From Bacillus weihaiensis (GTDB lineage Bacteria > Bacillota > Bacilli > Bacillales > Bacillaceae), in assembly GCF_001889165.1 (NCBI RefSeq), contig NZ_CP016020.1, positions 124,001 through 188,000 on the forward strand: 64,000 bases of DNA. The letters run 5' to 3'. The position numbers were made by a program, and so were the translations under genes. The first letter of the stretch is position 1. The number at the start of each line of letters is the position of its first letter. Below, in pieces: positions 1-10,500 of the stretch. The notes below the pieces were generated by a model. The model was not told where the DNA came from. It searched no databases and saw only the letters and a list, made by a program, of their open reading frames with translations.

Positions 1-71
1 TCTCATATGTGAAGTCGATAGACAGGAAATTACTTATTCTAAAATTGAAAAAAAAAAAGAGTGGTGTTTTT

Positions 72-1343
72 ATGAGTCAGGTTTCAATTTCTTCATTAGA
101 GCATTTGAAATTGAAAGAACTTTATGAGCTTGCACGTCAATACAAGGTTTCTTATTATAGCAAGCTAACAAAAAAAGAATTAATTTTCGCGATCTTAAAA
201 GCGAATGCCGAACAAGAGGATTTATTGTTCATGGAAGGTGTACTAGAAATCATTCAGTCAGAAGGCTTTGGTTTCTTAAGACCAATTAACTATTCTCCAA
301 GCTCTGAAGATATCTATATCTCAGCATCCCAAATTCGTCGTTTTGATTTACGTAATGGGGATAAAGTTTCTGGTAAGGTACGCCCACCAAAGGAAAATGA
401 ACGTTACTATGGTTTGCTTCATGTTGAAGCTGTAAATGGAGAAGATCCAGAAACAGCTAAAGAACGTGTACACTTCCCAGCATTAACTCCACTTTATCCA
501 GATAGACAAATCTTTTTAGAAACACAATCAAATAATTTGTCCACTAGAATTATGGATTTAATAGCACCTGTTGGATTTGGTCAGCGTGGTCTGATTGTTG
601 CGCCACCGAAAGCAGGAAAAACCATGCTGTTAAAGGAAATTGCAAACAGCATCACAACAAATAATCCAGAAGCTGAATTAATCGTCCTACTTATTGATGA
701 AAGACCTGAGGAAGTGACGGATATTGAACGTTCTGTCGCTGGTGACGTTGTAAGCTCTACTTTTGATGAGGTACCAGAAAATCATATTAAAGTAGCAGAG
801 CTTGTTCTTGAACGTGCAATGCGCCTTGTAGAGCATAAGAAAGATGTTATTATCTTAATGGATAGTATTACACGTTTAGCTCGTGCGTATAACTTAGTCA
901 TTCCGCCAAGTGGTCGTACGTTATCAGGTGGTATTGATCCAGCTGCTTTCCACCGTCCAAAACGATTCTTCGGTGCGGCTCGTAACATTGAAGAGGGTGG
1001 TAGCTTAACAATCCTTGCGACTGCATTGGTTGATACTGGCTCTCGTATGGACGATGTTATATATGAGGAATTCAAAGGAACAGGTAACATGGAGCTTCAT
1101 CTAGACCGATCACTAGCTGAAAAACGTATCTTCCCTGCAATTGATATTCGTCGTTCAGGAACACGTAAAGAAGAGCTGTTAATTCCGAAAGATCATTTAG
1201 AGAAACTATGGGCAATTCGTAAATCTATGACGGATACACCTGACTTTGTTGAAAAATTCTTTAGAAAATTACGTCAGTCTAAATCAAATGAAGAATTCTT
1301 TAGCAACCTAGACGCTGAAATGAAAGCTGCACGAAATCGCTAA
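72..1343 (+). CDS. rho: Transcription termination factor Rho
   Basis: This is the hexameric RNA-dependent ATPase that ends transcription on untranslated RNA. The 423-residue product (B. subtilis Rho is about 427) shows an N-terminal helical RNA-binding region, a cold-shock-like RNA-binding fold (residues about 45-115), and a RecA-type motor with Walker A APPKAGKT at about 177-184 and a DERPEEV segment after it. The reading frame is open back to position 9, but the conserved [13 protein letters not shown] start lies at 72, so I start there; the ribosome site in front is weak. It is followed by rpmE as in B. subtilis, but rpmE has its own promoter. Family assignment is near certain; only the start is open to doubt. 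Confidence 0.97.
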   Translation: MSQVSISSLEHLKLKELYELARQYKVSYYSKLTKKELIFAILKANAEQEDLLFMEGVLEIIQSEGFGFLRPINYSPSSEDIYISASQIRRFDLRNGDKVSGKVRPPKENERYYGLLHVEAVNGEDPETAKERVHFPALTPLYPDRQIFLETQSNNLSTRIMDLIAPVGFGQRGLIVAPPKAGKTMLLKEIANSITTNNPEAELIVLLIDERPEEVTDIERSVAGDVVSSTFDEVPENHIKVAELVLERAMRLVEHKKDVIILMDSITRLARAYNLVIPPSGRTLSGGIDPAAFHRPKRFFGAARNIEEGGSLTILATALVDTGSRMDDVIYEEFKGTGNMELHLDRSLAEKRIFPAIDIRRSGTRKEELLIPKDHLEKLWAIRKSMTDTPDFVEKFFRKLRQSKSNEEFFSNLDAEMKAARNR

Positions 1344-1437
1344 AAGAGGGACTGAACGTGAAATAGAAGAATAAGGCTTAGACCAAGAGGAATTAGTGAT
1401 TATCCAAGATTTTCTTCTAAAGTAACTGAAGTTCAGC

Positions 1438-1466
1438 TTGCAATAAAACTTAGCACTTGTTATAAT
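1438..1466 (+). promoter_or_regulatory. Sigma-A promoter of rpmE
   Basis: TTGCAA at 1438-1443, 17-base spacer, TATAAT at 1461-1466, about 100 bases before rpmE. The spacing is ideal and the -10 perfect, so rpmE is probably transcribed independently of rho. Confidence 0.75.
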
Positions 1467-1566
1467 TTCATCATGTGCTTTTCTAGATATGATTTGTCAA
1501 TCGGACGAGTCATACTAGATATATAACTCTGTCTCGAATGATTCAGGGCGGAAGGAGATGAAAAGA

Positions 1567-1767
1567 ATGAAATCAGGAATTCATCCAAACTTTAATAAGG
1601 TTATGGTGAAATGTGCTTGCGGTAACGAATTCGAAACTGGAACTACGAATAAAGAGATCCGTGTTGAGGTTTGTTCTGAGTGCCATCCATTCTACACAGG
1701 ACGTCAAAAATTTGCGGATGCAGGTGGACGTGTAGATAAATTTAACAAAAAATACGGCATTAAATAA
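1567..1767 (+). CDS. rpmE: 50S ribosomal protein L31 (zinc-binding form)
   Basis: A 66-residue component of the large ribosomal subunit, the same length as B. subtilis RpmE. Cysteines at 16, 18, 36 and 39 (C-x-C and C-x-x-C) form the zinc site, so this is the C+ paralogue, not the cysteine-free, zinc-starvation form. An in-frame ATG at 1558 directly abuts the AAGGAG ribosome site at 1552-1557 and cannot use it; the ATG at 1567 is nine bases downstream and gives the conserved MKSGIHPNF start. It stands alone between its own promoter and a strong terminator. Confidence 0.97.
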   Translation: MKSGIHPNFNKVMVKCACGNEFETGTTNKEIRVEVCSECHPFYTGRQKFADAGGRVDKFNKKYGIK

Positions 1768-1791
1768 TTGTCATAAACACGTTTTTTTACA

Positions 1792-1826
1792 AACAGGCAA
1801 GACGAAACTGCGCTTGCCTGTTTTTT
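1792..1826 (+). terminator. Rho-independent terminator of rpmE
   Basis: Ten-base-pair stem (1792-1801 with 1813-1822, AACAGGCAAG/CTTGCCTGTT) running into a T tract. Confidence 0.9.
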
Positions 1827-2019
1827 CACGCCAACTTTTGGTCTTTTTCATTAAAAAGTTGGCAATCCTACATATATTGGTAGGTTTCCTTATTAAATAA
1901 ATATACTCAATAAATCATGGAATCCATGCGTTCGGCATGTTGAGATAGAAAGATAAATGTACCAGATAGGTATGGTCTATCGACTCGGAACTACGAAAAA
2001 CGAAGGGAGAGACCGTTAG

Positions 2020-2640
2020 ATGTATGTAATGAAACAAAGTGGGTGGCTTGAGGTTATTTGCGGAAGTATGTTCTCTGGTAAATCAGAGGAGCTCATTCGC
2101 AGAGTTCGTCGTTCACAATTTGCAAAGCAGGAAGTGAAGGTGTTCAAGCCTGCGATTGATAATCGATATAGTGAAGAAGAGGTCGTATCCCACAATGGAA
2201 CAGCGATCATCTGTAAGCCGGTTGCTTCCTCCACAGACATATTAGAATACATTTCAGAAAAAACAGATGTTATTGCGGTCGATGAAGTTCAATTCTTTGA
2301 TGAGAAAATTGTGGACATCCTGTCACTTTTGGCAAATCAAGGATACCGTGTGATTGCAGCTGGTCTAGATCAAGATTTCCGTGGAGAGCCTTTTAGTGTT
2401 GTCCCTAAGTTGATGGCTATTGCAGAATCTGTTACAAAACTACAGGCGGTGTGTTCCGTATGTGGTTCACCAGCAAGTCGTACTCAACGTCTTATTAATG
2501 GAAAGCCTGCATCTTATGATGATCCTATCATATTAGTAGGAGCTTCAGAGTCCTACGAACCAAGATGTAGACACCATCATGAGGTACCGGGAACGCCTGT
2601 TATTCAGCTGAATAAAGAGAATAGTACAGCTAATTCTTAA
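2020..2640 (+). CDS. tdk: Thymidine kinase
   Basis: Salvage enzyme that phosphorylates thymidine to dTMP in the cytosol. The 206-residue protein begins [15 protein letters not shown] like B. subtilis Tdk and has the P-loop [10 protein letters not shown] (residues about 15-24), the DEVQFF Walker B/base-binding segment and the structural zinc cysteines of [13 protein letters not shown] plus CRHHHEVPG near the end. It is about ten residues longer than B. subtilis Tdk at the C terminus. An AAGGGAG ribosome site lies at 2003-2009. It is monocistronic, ending in its own terminator. Confidence 0.97.
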   Translation: MYVMKQSGWLEVICGSMFSGKSEELIRRVRRSQFAKQEVKVFKPAIDNRYSEEEVVSHNGTAIICKPVASSTDILEYISEKTDVIAVDEVQFFDEKIVDILSLLANQGYRVIAAGLDQDFRGEPFSVVPKLMAIAESVTKLQAVCSVCGSPASRTQRLINGKPASYDDPIILVGASESYEPRCRHHHEVPGTPVIQLNKENSTANS

Positions 2641-2648
2641 ATAAAAAG

Positions 2649-2680
2649 AAACCTATGTCGACTGAGGACATAGGTTTTTT
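2649..2680 (+). terminator. Terminator of tdk
   Basis: Perfect 11-bp stem (2649-2659 with 2667-2677, AAACCTATGTC/GACATAGGTTT) followed by T residues, nine bases after the stop codon. Confidence 0.92.
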
Positions 2681-2865
2681 GCTATAGAAGCCGTGTCTGA
2701 TTTGGATTATGTCGAAAAATAAATAAAACAAGATATTTCGTTAATAAATCATGCGAAAGCGAAAATAAAGCTGGTAATTGAGTCGATTTCATAGATCTCA
2801 GTCAAATGGTCACAAGACTTTACGCCGCTATACTGTCCCAGCTCGAGGCTCTCAAATGGTAGAAT

Positions 2866-2965
2866 GGAGCAAAAGTGCGAGTGAGACCCCACAGGCGTTT
2901 ACGCCAAGGAGGCTTAAACGCCCATCCCGCTAAAAAGCGAGCAACTGGAGCGAAATTCAACCAGA
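2866..2965 (-). repeat. Degenerate copy of a GC-rich interspersed repeat
   Basis: Read on the minus strand, this stretch shares ACGCCTGTGGGGTCTCAC and the preceding CCTCCT-GGC block with the better preserved repeat at 29941-30062. It lies in the 420-base tdk/HupE interval (2681-3104), where I see no convincing gene; the open frames there are short and run through the repeat. Confidence 0.6.
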
Positions 2966-3104
2966 CCGGACACTTAATTAATAGTCTCATTTTTAAGAAA
3001 TTAGCTCTGTGTTTTTTAAAAATAAGCACTGATGAAATTGATCCAATTTCAAAAATAAATCCACAAAACTGAAAGTAGCCAGCCAGTCAGCCAGACTCAC
3101 ATTC

Positions 3105-4208
3105 TCACAAGACTCGTTCAAAGAACCAAAATAGTCCAAGTAAGCTAATTATACCTGAGGTGCTATACACCATTTTCATATAGTGTGTAGTGTTACTTAC
3201 ATATTTCATAAGTGGAATAAGAGCAAGTAACACGGCAAGCTGGCCAACCTCAACTCCCAAATTAAAAGAAAGAAGGGGGAGGACAAAGTTTTCATCTAAT
3301 GTTCCTCTTAAAACCTCGGCGAAGCCAAAGCCATGGATAAGACCAAATCCCAAAGCAACGAGCCATCTCCACTTCGTCTTTTCTTTTCTAAAGTTCTCAA
3401 AAGCAATATAGACAATACTTAAAGCAATCAATGGTTCAATAATAGTAGATGGGATGGAAAGAATTTCTAATGCTGCTAGACATAGTGTGATACTATGGCC
3501 AACTGTAAAGGCAGTTATGATTTTTATGTAATCCTTTGTAGTAGCTCTCGCAAGAATAAGTGCCAAAATAAACAAAAGATGATCTATGCCTGACCATATA
3601 TGCTTCATCCCTAACATCAAATAATCACCAAATCCTACTGATTTTGCAGATATGTCTGATAAATCTCTGTTTGTTGCATTTTTGTATTCAATGATATGAG
3701 TTGAGGCATCTAGCACATATTCATTACTTACATTATTGAACACGACTGTAGCAAAATTTTGGTGTTTCGGATCAACCTCGTTGAAAAAGAGGTTATAGTC
3801 TATTTTATAGGATGAAATAGAACTTATTTGAGGGTACTCTAGCTCAATGTGAAACATGTCATGATTCCAACGCTTAGTAAGTTCAATATTTTTAATAGTA
3901 GGTATTTGCTCGACATGATTTAGTTCGACATGAACTTGTTCTAAAATGAGCTTTTCGATGTCTTTTCTTGCACCCTTTATTTCATTTTCCTTCATATAGC
4001 CATCCTGATTTTCATCAATCAACAATAGACCTCCGACAAGATCTGCTAATAAGTATAAATCATAGACCATTTCCTGACCTTCTATATTTACTTCCGAATA
4101 CCCTGTTGAACCAGAGTGAGCTTGTGTCTTTTCTGGAGAGAAAATAACGAGTACTAATAGGAATACTAGCCATGATTTTAGAAAGTCTCTATTCGTAAGA
4201 TGTAACAT
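3105..4208 (-). CDS. HupE/UreJ-family membrane protein with EF-hand loop
   Basis: A 367-residue secreted-then-membrane protein. It has a signal peptide (residues 8-30, ending TQA-HSG), an extracytoplasmic N-terminal part of about 170 residues, then six or seven membrane segments with the HupE/UreJ_2 signatures GIDHLLFILAL, FTVGHSITL and HGFGFAEVL. Residues 65-76 form a canonical EF-hand calcium loop (D65, N67, D69, G70, E76). HupE/UreJ proteins are linked to nickel or cobalt uptake, but this branch is uncharacterised and the substrate is unknown. The frame is open up to 4262; I place the start at 4208 because AAAGGGGA lies just upstream and the signal peptide follows. It is divergent from the giant secreted protein gene. 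Confidence 0.8.
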   Translation of the reverse strand: MLHLTNRDFLKSWLVFLLVLVIFSPEKTQAHSGSTGYSEVNIEGQEMVYDLYLLADLVGGLLLIDENQDGYMKENEIKGARKDIEKLILEQVHVELNHVEQIPTIKNIELTKRWNHDMFHIELEYPQISSISSYKIDYNLFFNEVDPKHQNFATVVFNNVSNEYVLDASTHIIEYKNATNRDLSDISAKSVGFGDYLMLGMKHIWSGIDHLLFILALILARATTKDYIKIITAFTVGHSITLCLAALEILSIPSTIIEPLIALSIVYIAFENFRKEKTKWRWLVALGFGLIHGFGFAEVLRGTLDENFVLPLLSFNLGVEVGQLAVLLALIPLMKYVSNTTHYMKMVYSTSGIISLLGLFWFFERVL

Positions 4209-4493
4209 ATGTTGTCCCCTTTCATGCGAGTAAATTCTACAAATATTGTCGCTATTCATCATTCTATTAAACTAGTGTTAATAGTAGATGTTCTTAATGT
4301 AAAGAAATATGAATAAATGTAAATGGATGAATAGTATTCTATTATAATGTTTGGGGACTTTCGGGTTTTATTATACCTTCGTTTTTAACAAGTAAACGTC
4401 TATGGAATCACACAAAATTATCCAACGGTTTATTATAAGCATCGACTGAATATCCGAACGTTCAAAATGTTAACCTTTACAATTATCAGAAAT

Positions 4494-4559
4494 CTTTAAA
4501 AACCTTTACACAGAATTAAACTTCTTTTTACATCTTTCGATTAGGATTGACATGATTAT
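4494..4559 (+). promoter_or_regulatory. Pho box (PhoP-binding repeats) and -10 region
   Basis: Hexamers CTTTAA (4494), TTTACA (4505), TTAAAC (4516) and TTTACA (4527) are spaced exactly 11 bases apart, the B. subtilis PhoP pattern of TT(A/C/T)ACA-like repeats separated by five bases. A -10-like GATTAT lies at 4554-4559, about 21 bases beyond the last repeat. Expression under phosphate starvation is inferred. Confidence 0.8.
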
Positions 4560-4582
4560 AGAAAATTTTAAAGGAGGATTCC

Positions 4583-7500
4583 ATGAAAAAAGGCATGAAA
4601 CAGAAGATGAAGAAGTTGTTTCTATATGTTTGTATGGTAACGATTGTTCTAGCAAACCTTCTGCCTGTTTTTTCTGTGAAGAAGGTGCAAGCAGTAGAAA
4701 TCAACACTCCAGAAGAAATGACAAATACTGAAGAAGAAGTAGATACTAAGCCGGATGAAACAACAAATTCTCCGGGGGACACACAAGAAGATATGCAAGA
4801 AGAGCAAACGATACTAGAACAAAATGAGCCACAACAACAGCAAGACAGTCAAGAAGCCCCACAAACAGAAGAAGGAGAAGAAGATCCTGTCCCACAAACA
4901 CAAACAAACGAAGAAGTAACGGAAGAGGACGATCAGAAAAATTCTGCTCTACTTATTACAGAAATCTCTCCAGATTCTAAAGGATCTGATTACTTTGAGT
5001 TTTTCGAAGTCTATAATAATACAAATCAATCGCTATCATTAACAGATTATGCCTTTATCTATCGTTATACAGATACGAAAAAAGACATAACATTCCAAGT
5101 ACCACAGGTAACAATTGAATCACAAGAAACTCTTGTTTTTTGGCACAACAGCAATAATTTATCACTTAGTGAATTTAATCAACATTTTGGTACGAATCTT
5201 ACACGTAATCAAGTAATTGAATTTAAGGATGTATTCCCGGGCTTTTCGAACAGTGGGAATCGTGCAGCTGTTTTAAAGGATAAGCAAGGTAATGAAATCG
5301 TTTCAGCTACATATTTGCCAAATGAAACGTCAAATGAAGGAAAGGTTGTTCAATATCAGTATGCGAATGGTCAATCTGCTATGAAAAAGCTTGAAGTAAA
5401 AGCAGATCCTACACCAGGGGAAATTGAGTTGGAACAAGTTCCTTCCAAGCCTGTTGAATTAGGAGCTATCCCTGCTGACCAAGAGCATCCAAGCATTACA
5501 CATGAGCCCGTGCTTGAGAGTGATCCAGGTAAAGCCGTCACCATTCAAGCGAGCATTTCTGATGATCGTGCAGCAGTTCCTCAAGCTACGCTATATTACA
5601 AAAAAGCTCATGATGAAGAATATACATCGGTATCAATGATTGTGAGCTCTGACGATTGGACAAGCTATCAAGCGACCATTTCGGAGTCTAACGTACAATC
5701 AACCATGAAGTATTATATTGAAGCCTCTGATGGAACGAATAAGTGGAAAACAGAGGAGTATACACTCTTAGTCGATGAGCCAGAAGAGACATATAGTGAT
5801 CAGAAACTATTGATAACTGAAATTTCTCCTAACTCTGCAGGTACTGATAACTATGAGTTTTTTGAGCTATATAATAATACAAATCAACCTTTATCTCTAT
5901 CAAACTATTCATTTGTCTATCACTATACAGACGGAAGTTATGAGGATAAGGAGTTTTCCCTCCCTATAAAGGTGATAGGACCAAAGGAAACCATCGTATT
6001 CTGGTTTAATTCCCAGGATTTAAGCCTTCAGGATTTCAACACTCATTTTGGTACGAATTTAGTAAGTGAGCAGGTTGTTGAATTTAAGGATACTTTCCCT
6101 GGTTTTTCAAATGGTGGAAATCGCGCGTTATTAATTATGGACCATACAGGTAATGAAGTTGTTTCAGCTAGCTACTTAGGTGATGAAAATGACAATACAG
6201 GAAAAGGAATTCATTATCTTTTTTCTACCACAGGCTCTGTCATGGAAAAATACAAAACATTAGCTGATCCAACACCTGGTTCACTTGATAAAGCTCAAGT
6301 CCCTACTAAAGTGGTGGAAGTAGAGGAAATTCCAGAGGACACAGAAGCACCCGTGATTACACATGAACCAGTGAAAAATGTGGATAAACTTACACCGATT
6401 CAAATTACTGCTAGTGTGATAGATAATATAGTTCCTCAGCCTGAAGTGACTCTCTATTATAAAACTGTAGAGGAAAATAGCTTCACAGCTAGTAAAATGA
6501 CTACAGAGGACAACAAAAGCTTTAAAGCGGAAATTCCATCTGCTAGTGTACAAGCACCTATTACGTATTATCTTGAAGCAACGGATGGAAAGAATCGTAC
6601 TAGTACAGAGGAATATACGGTTCAAGTGCACGTACCGGAAGAAACATATAGTGATCAGCAGCTAATTATAACAGAAATTTCACCAAACTCAGTTGGTGGC
6701 GGAACAGATTATTATGAGTATTTTGAGCTATACAATAATACGAATCAGGAGCTATCTCTATCAAACTACTCATTTGTTTATCGTTATACAGACGGAAGTA
6801 GACCGGATGTTATGTTTACCATTCCCGCGACAACAATTAAGTCTCAAGAAACTCTTGTGTTTTGGTTTAATAATGGAGATCGTACGTTAGATCAATTTAA
6901 TGAGAATTTCTCTGCTAGTTTAACAAGTGAGCAAGTAGTTGAATTTAAGGATGTTTTCCCGGGCTTTGCAAATACAGGGAATCGTGCACTTGTTATTAAA
7001 GATCATCTGAATCAAGAGGTTGTTTCAGCAAGCTATTTAGGTGATGAAAATGATAATTTAGGTGCAGTCATCCAGTATATTTTCCCTGCTTCTGGTACGG
7101 AAATGGATAAATTCAAAACCCTTGCTGCTCCTACTCCAGGTGGGATTGAACTTGTTCAAGTACCATCAAAGCCTGTGGAGATTGTAGAAATGCCAGAAGA
7201 TACAGAAGCGCCCGTGATTGATCATTCTTCAGTGAACAAAGGAGATGCTTATTCACCCATTTCATTTGAAGTAACCGTAACTGATAACATGGCTGTTCCA
7301 TTTGTAACATTACATTACAAGAAAAAAGGAGCAGAGAGCTTTACAGCAGTTACCATGAATGCGAGTTCTGATGCAGGAAGCTATGTAGCGGAAATTTCTG
7401 GTGGAGAGGTTGAAGACGATCTTGTGTATTATATCGAAGCCTCTGATGGTAAAAACATATCTAAAACAGAAGAATATACGATTACCGTTGTAAAAGAAGA

Positions 7501-10500
7501 GGTTGATTATAGTAAAGTCCCAACTTTTCTTGTGACAGAAATTGTCCCTGATTCAACAAATGTTGGTTCAGCTGATGGATATGAGTTTATTGAGATTTAC
7601 AACAATACAGACCAGGATGTAAACTTTAAAGATTTTAAGCTTCAATATCGCTATGGTACAGATCCAGCTAGTGATGTAGTTTGGCCGTCCGTTCCAGATG
7701 ATGTGGTAATTCCAGCGCAAAAAACGCTTGTTTTCTGGATCATTAATGGACAAAATACAGAACAAACAGTAGCTGATTTTAACGCGAATTACGGGACGAG
7801 CTTAATTGAAGATAAAGACATCGTCAGAATATATAGTGATGGTATGGCGAATGCAAGTACAAGAGGACTAGTAGTTGCCTCAAATACTAAGGAAGAAATT
7901 ACGGTTTCTTACTACAACGATGTAGCAAACGTTGATGATACGACACCGAACAAAGGGATATTATACAAATACCCTGTCGATGGTACAACTCAATCTGTTA
8001 AAGTGAGTGCAAATGAAATGGATGCTACACCGGGTAAAGTGGAGGCCTATCAGGTGCCGAAACAACCGGTTCACGTAGAATTGGATACTATTGCACCAAC
8101 TATCGTCAATAAAACAACTGTTTCAGAAGTGAAGCAAACGGAAGATATTGAAATTGCTGTAGAGGCAAAGGACGATATTGAAGTCAAAACAGTTCGCTTA
8201 TTCTACCGTACAAGCTCAGAAGAAGCGTTTAAAGAAACGTTATTACCACTAGATTCTGACACACATTTATACAAAAATATGATTTATGCGTCAGACTTAA
8301 TTGGAAAAGAAAAGGTAGAGTATTTCTTTACGGTTTCTGATGGACAGAATGAAGTGAAGAGTGAAACCTATATAATTACAATTCAAAATAGCTTAAATCA
8401 AGAGGACCTTCGCTTAAACGTAGAAGAAGGTGAATATGTAAAAGGTGAAAAGATCTTAAAAGGAACATCTAGTACAGATTCTGCAACTCACACGAAGCTC
8501 TTTGTTGATGGAGTGGAAGTGAAAGATGCTACCTATTCCTCCCTTGAAACAGAAGCTTATTTAGCAATTGAAGTGACAGGCTTAAATACGTATTTCCAAA
8601 ATGCTGTCACGATGGGTGAGGACATTTTATTCCTAATGGATAAAGATTGGTTATCCCACTGGAAAACGTTCACGATACCGATTGAGGCGGATAGGCTAAA
8701 GCTTGGAGAAAATGTGTTAACCGTTCGTGCTGGTAACAAGGCATCTCCTTTCCAAATTGATGAAGATGAAGAAAATCGTGACGATTATAATTTACGTAAT
8801 GTTCGTCTCATATTAGCTGATGGAACGGTATTGCGAGATCCGGCAAAGAGCAATCCAGCTCAAGTGTTTGATATGGGAGACGATGGTACGTTCCGTCCGT
8901 TTGAAGATTTCACATTTACGATTACAAAAGATCATACAAATGCGAAAACATTTGCTTGGGATACAACAAAGGTAGCAGATGGTAAACATACTATAAAAGT
9001 TCAAGATTCAAAAACTGAAAAATCGGTAGGAATTAACGTGGATAACACGGCACCTACAATTGAAACACTATTTGAGGATGGTGCGGATTTTAAAGGGGAA
9101 TTTGTTCTAGATGCTGATGTTTATGACGAAGGCTCAGGTATTCAATCGGTAACCGTTATGCTAGACGACGAGCAAATTACCCTTCCTTATCAAACAGCAT
9201 CCTCACTACTTGAAGCAGGTGCCCATCAAGTGAAGATTACAGCGGTTGATAAAGTTGGAAATGAGAGGATCGTTGTAAAGGAGTTTTCCGTAAATAATGA
9301 AAATCCGGACAAACCTGAACTTATTTCACCAGCAGACGGTAGTTCTACGCCGGTAGATGGTGACCCAAATTTAAAGGTTAAAGTAACAGATCCAACAGGC
9401 GATGATTTAAATGTGTCGTATTATAAAGGCTATAAATACGATGCGACAAATACCGATCAAGTAAAGGTCTTTACAAATGCAACCGATATGGAGCCACCTC
9501 AAACGATGGTACCTGAAGGGGAAGTACCACTTTCACTGGATGAAAGAGGATTAGTGTCGAAAAAGGATGGGAGCTACTACACAACGGAATCAAGCGAGCA
9601 ATTTCCTTATCATCGTTTTGATGTTGAGGTAGAGCCGACTATCGACGATCATGACAAAATTGAACTTTCCTGGAGCGGTAAGTCATTAGAAGGAAGAAAA
9701 GTGTCGATGTATGCATGGAATCATAGCACAAATAAATGGACACTTATTACGTATAAAATAGCAGGAAAAGCAGACTTTGATTTAACAGGAACCATCTCTG
9801 TTAAAGAATATGTAAAAGACTCAAAAATCAATGTCATTGTTCAAGATGAAATTCCAAAAACTCCTGATGAGTATGATTACACGTTTGTGTGGATGTCGGA
9901 TACACAATATTACTCAGAAAGCTATCCGTATATTTTTGAACGACAAACAAGCTGGATTGCAGAGAAGCAGGATGAGTTGAAGATTAAGTATGTATTCCAT
10001 ACCGGAGACTTAGTTGACAATTTTGATCAAGAGCAAGAGTGGAAATATGCCGATCAATATATGGGTATTCTAGACAATAACAATGTTCCATACGGTGTTT
10101 TGGCAGGAAATCATGATGTAGATCAATTACTAAACGACTATACGGAGTTCTATAAATATTTTGGTGCCGACCGCTTTGAAAACTATTCCTATTATGGTGG
10201 TAGCTACAAAAATAACCGTGGTCACTATGATTTAATTTCTTCAAATGGTAATGATTTTATCATGATGTATATGGGCTGGGGTGTTGAAGATGAGGATCTA
10301 GAATGGATGAATCATATTCTGAAGCAATATCCGAATCGTAAAGCAATCTTAAATTTCCATGAATATTTATTAGTTTCGGGAAATAGAAGTCCATTAGGAA
10401 ACAAAATTTACAGTAAAGTCGTTGAACAAAATCCAAATGTTATCGCTGTACTAAGTGGTCATTATCATGATTCTGAGACATTAGTAAGTGAAGTTGATGA

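Noticed and set aside
2875-3072. Possible 65-codon gene between tdk and the HupE-like gene
   Set aside because: It runs through the degenerate GC-rich repeat and has no recognisable product or ribosome site.
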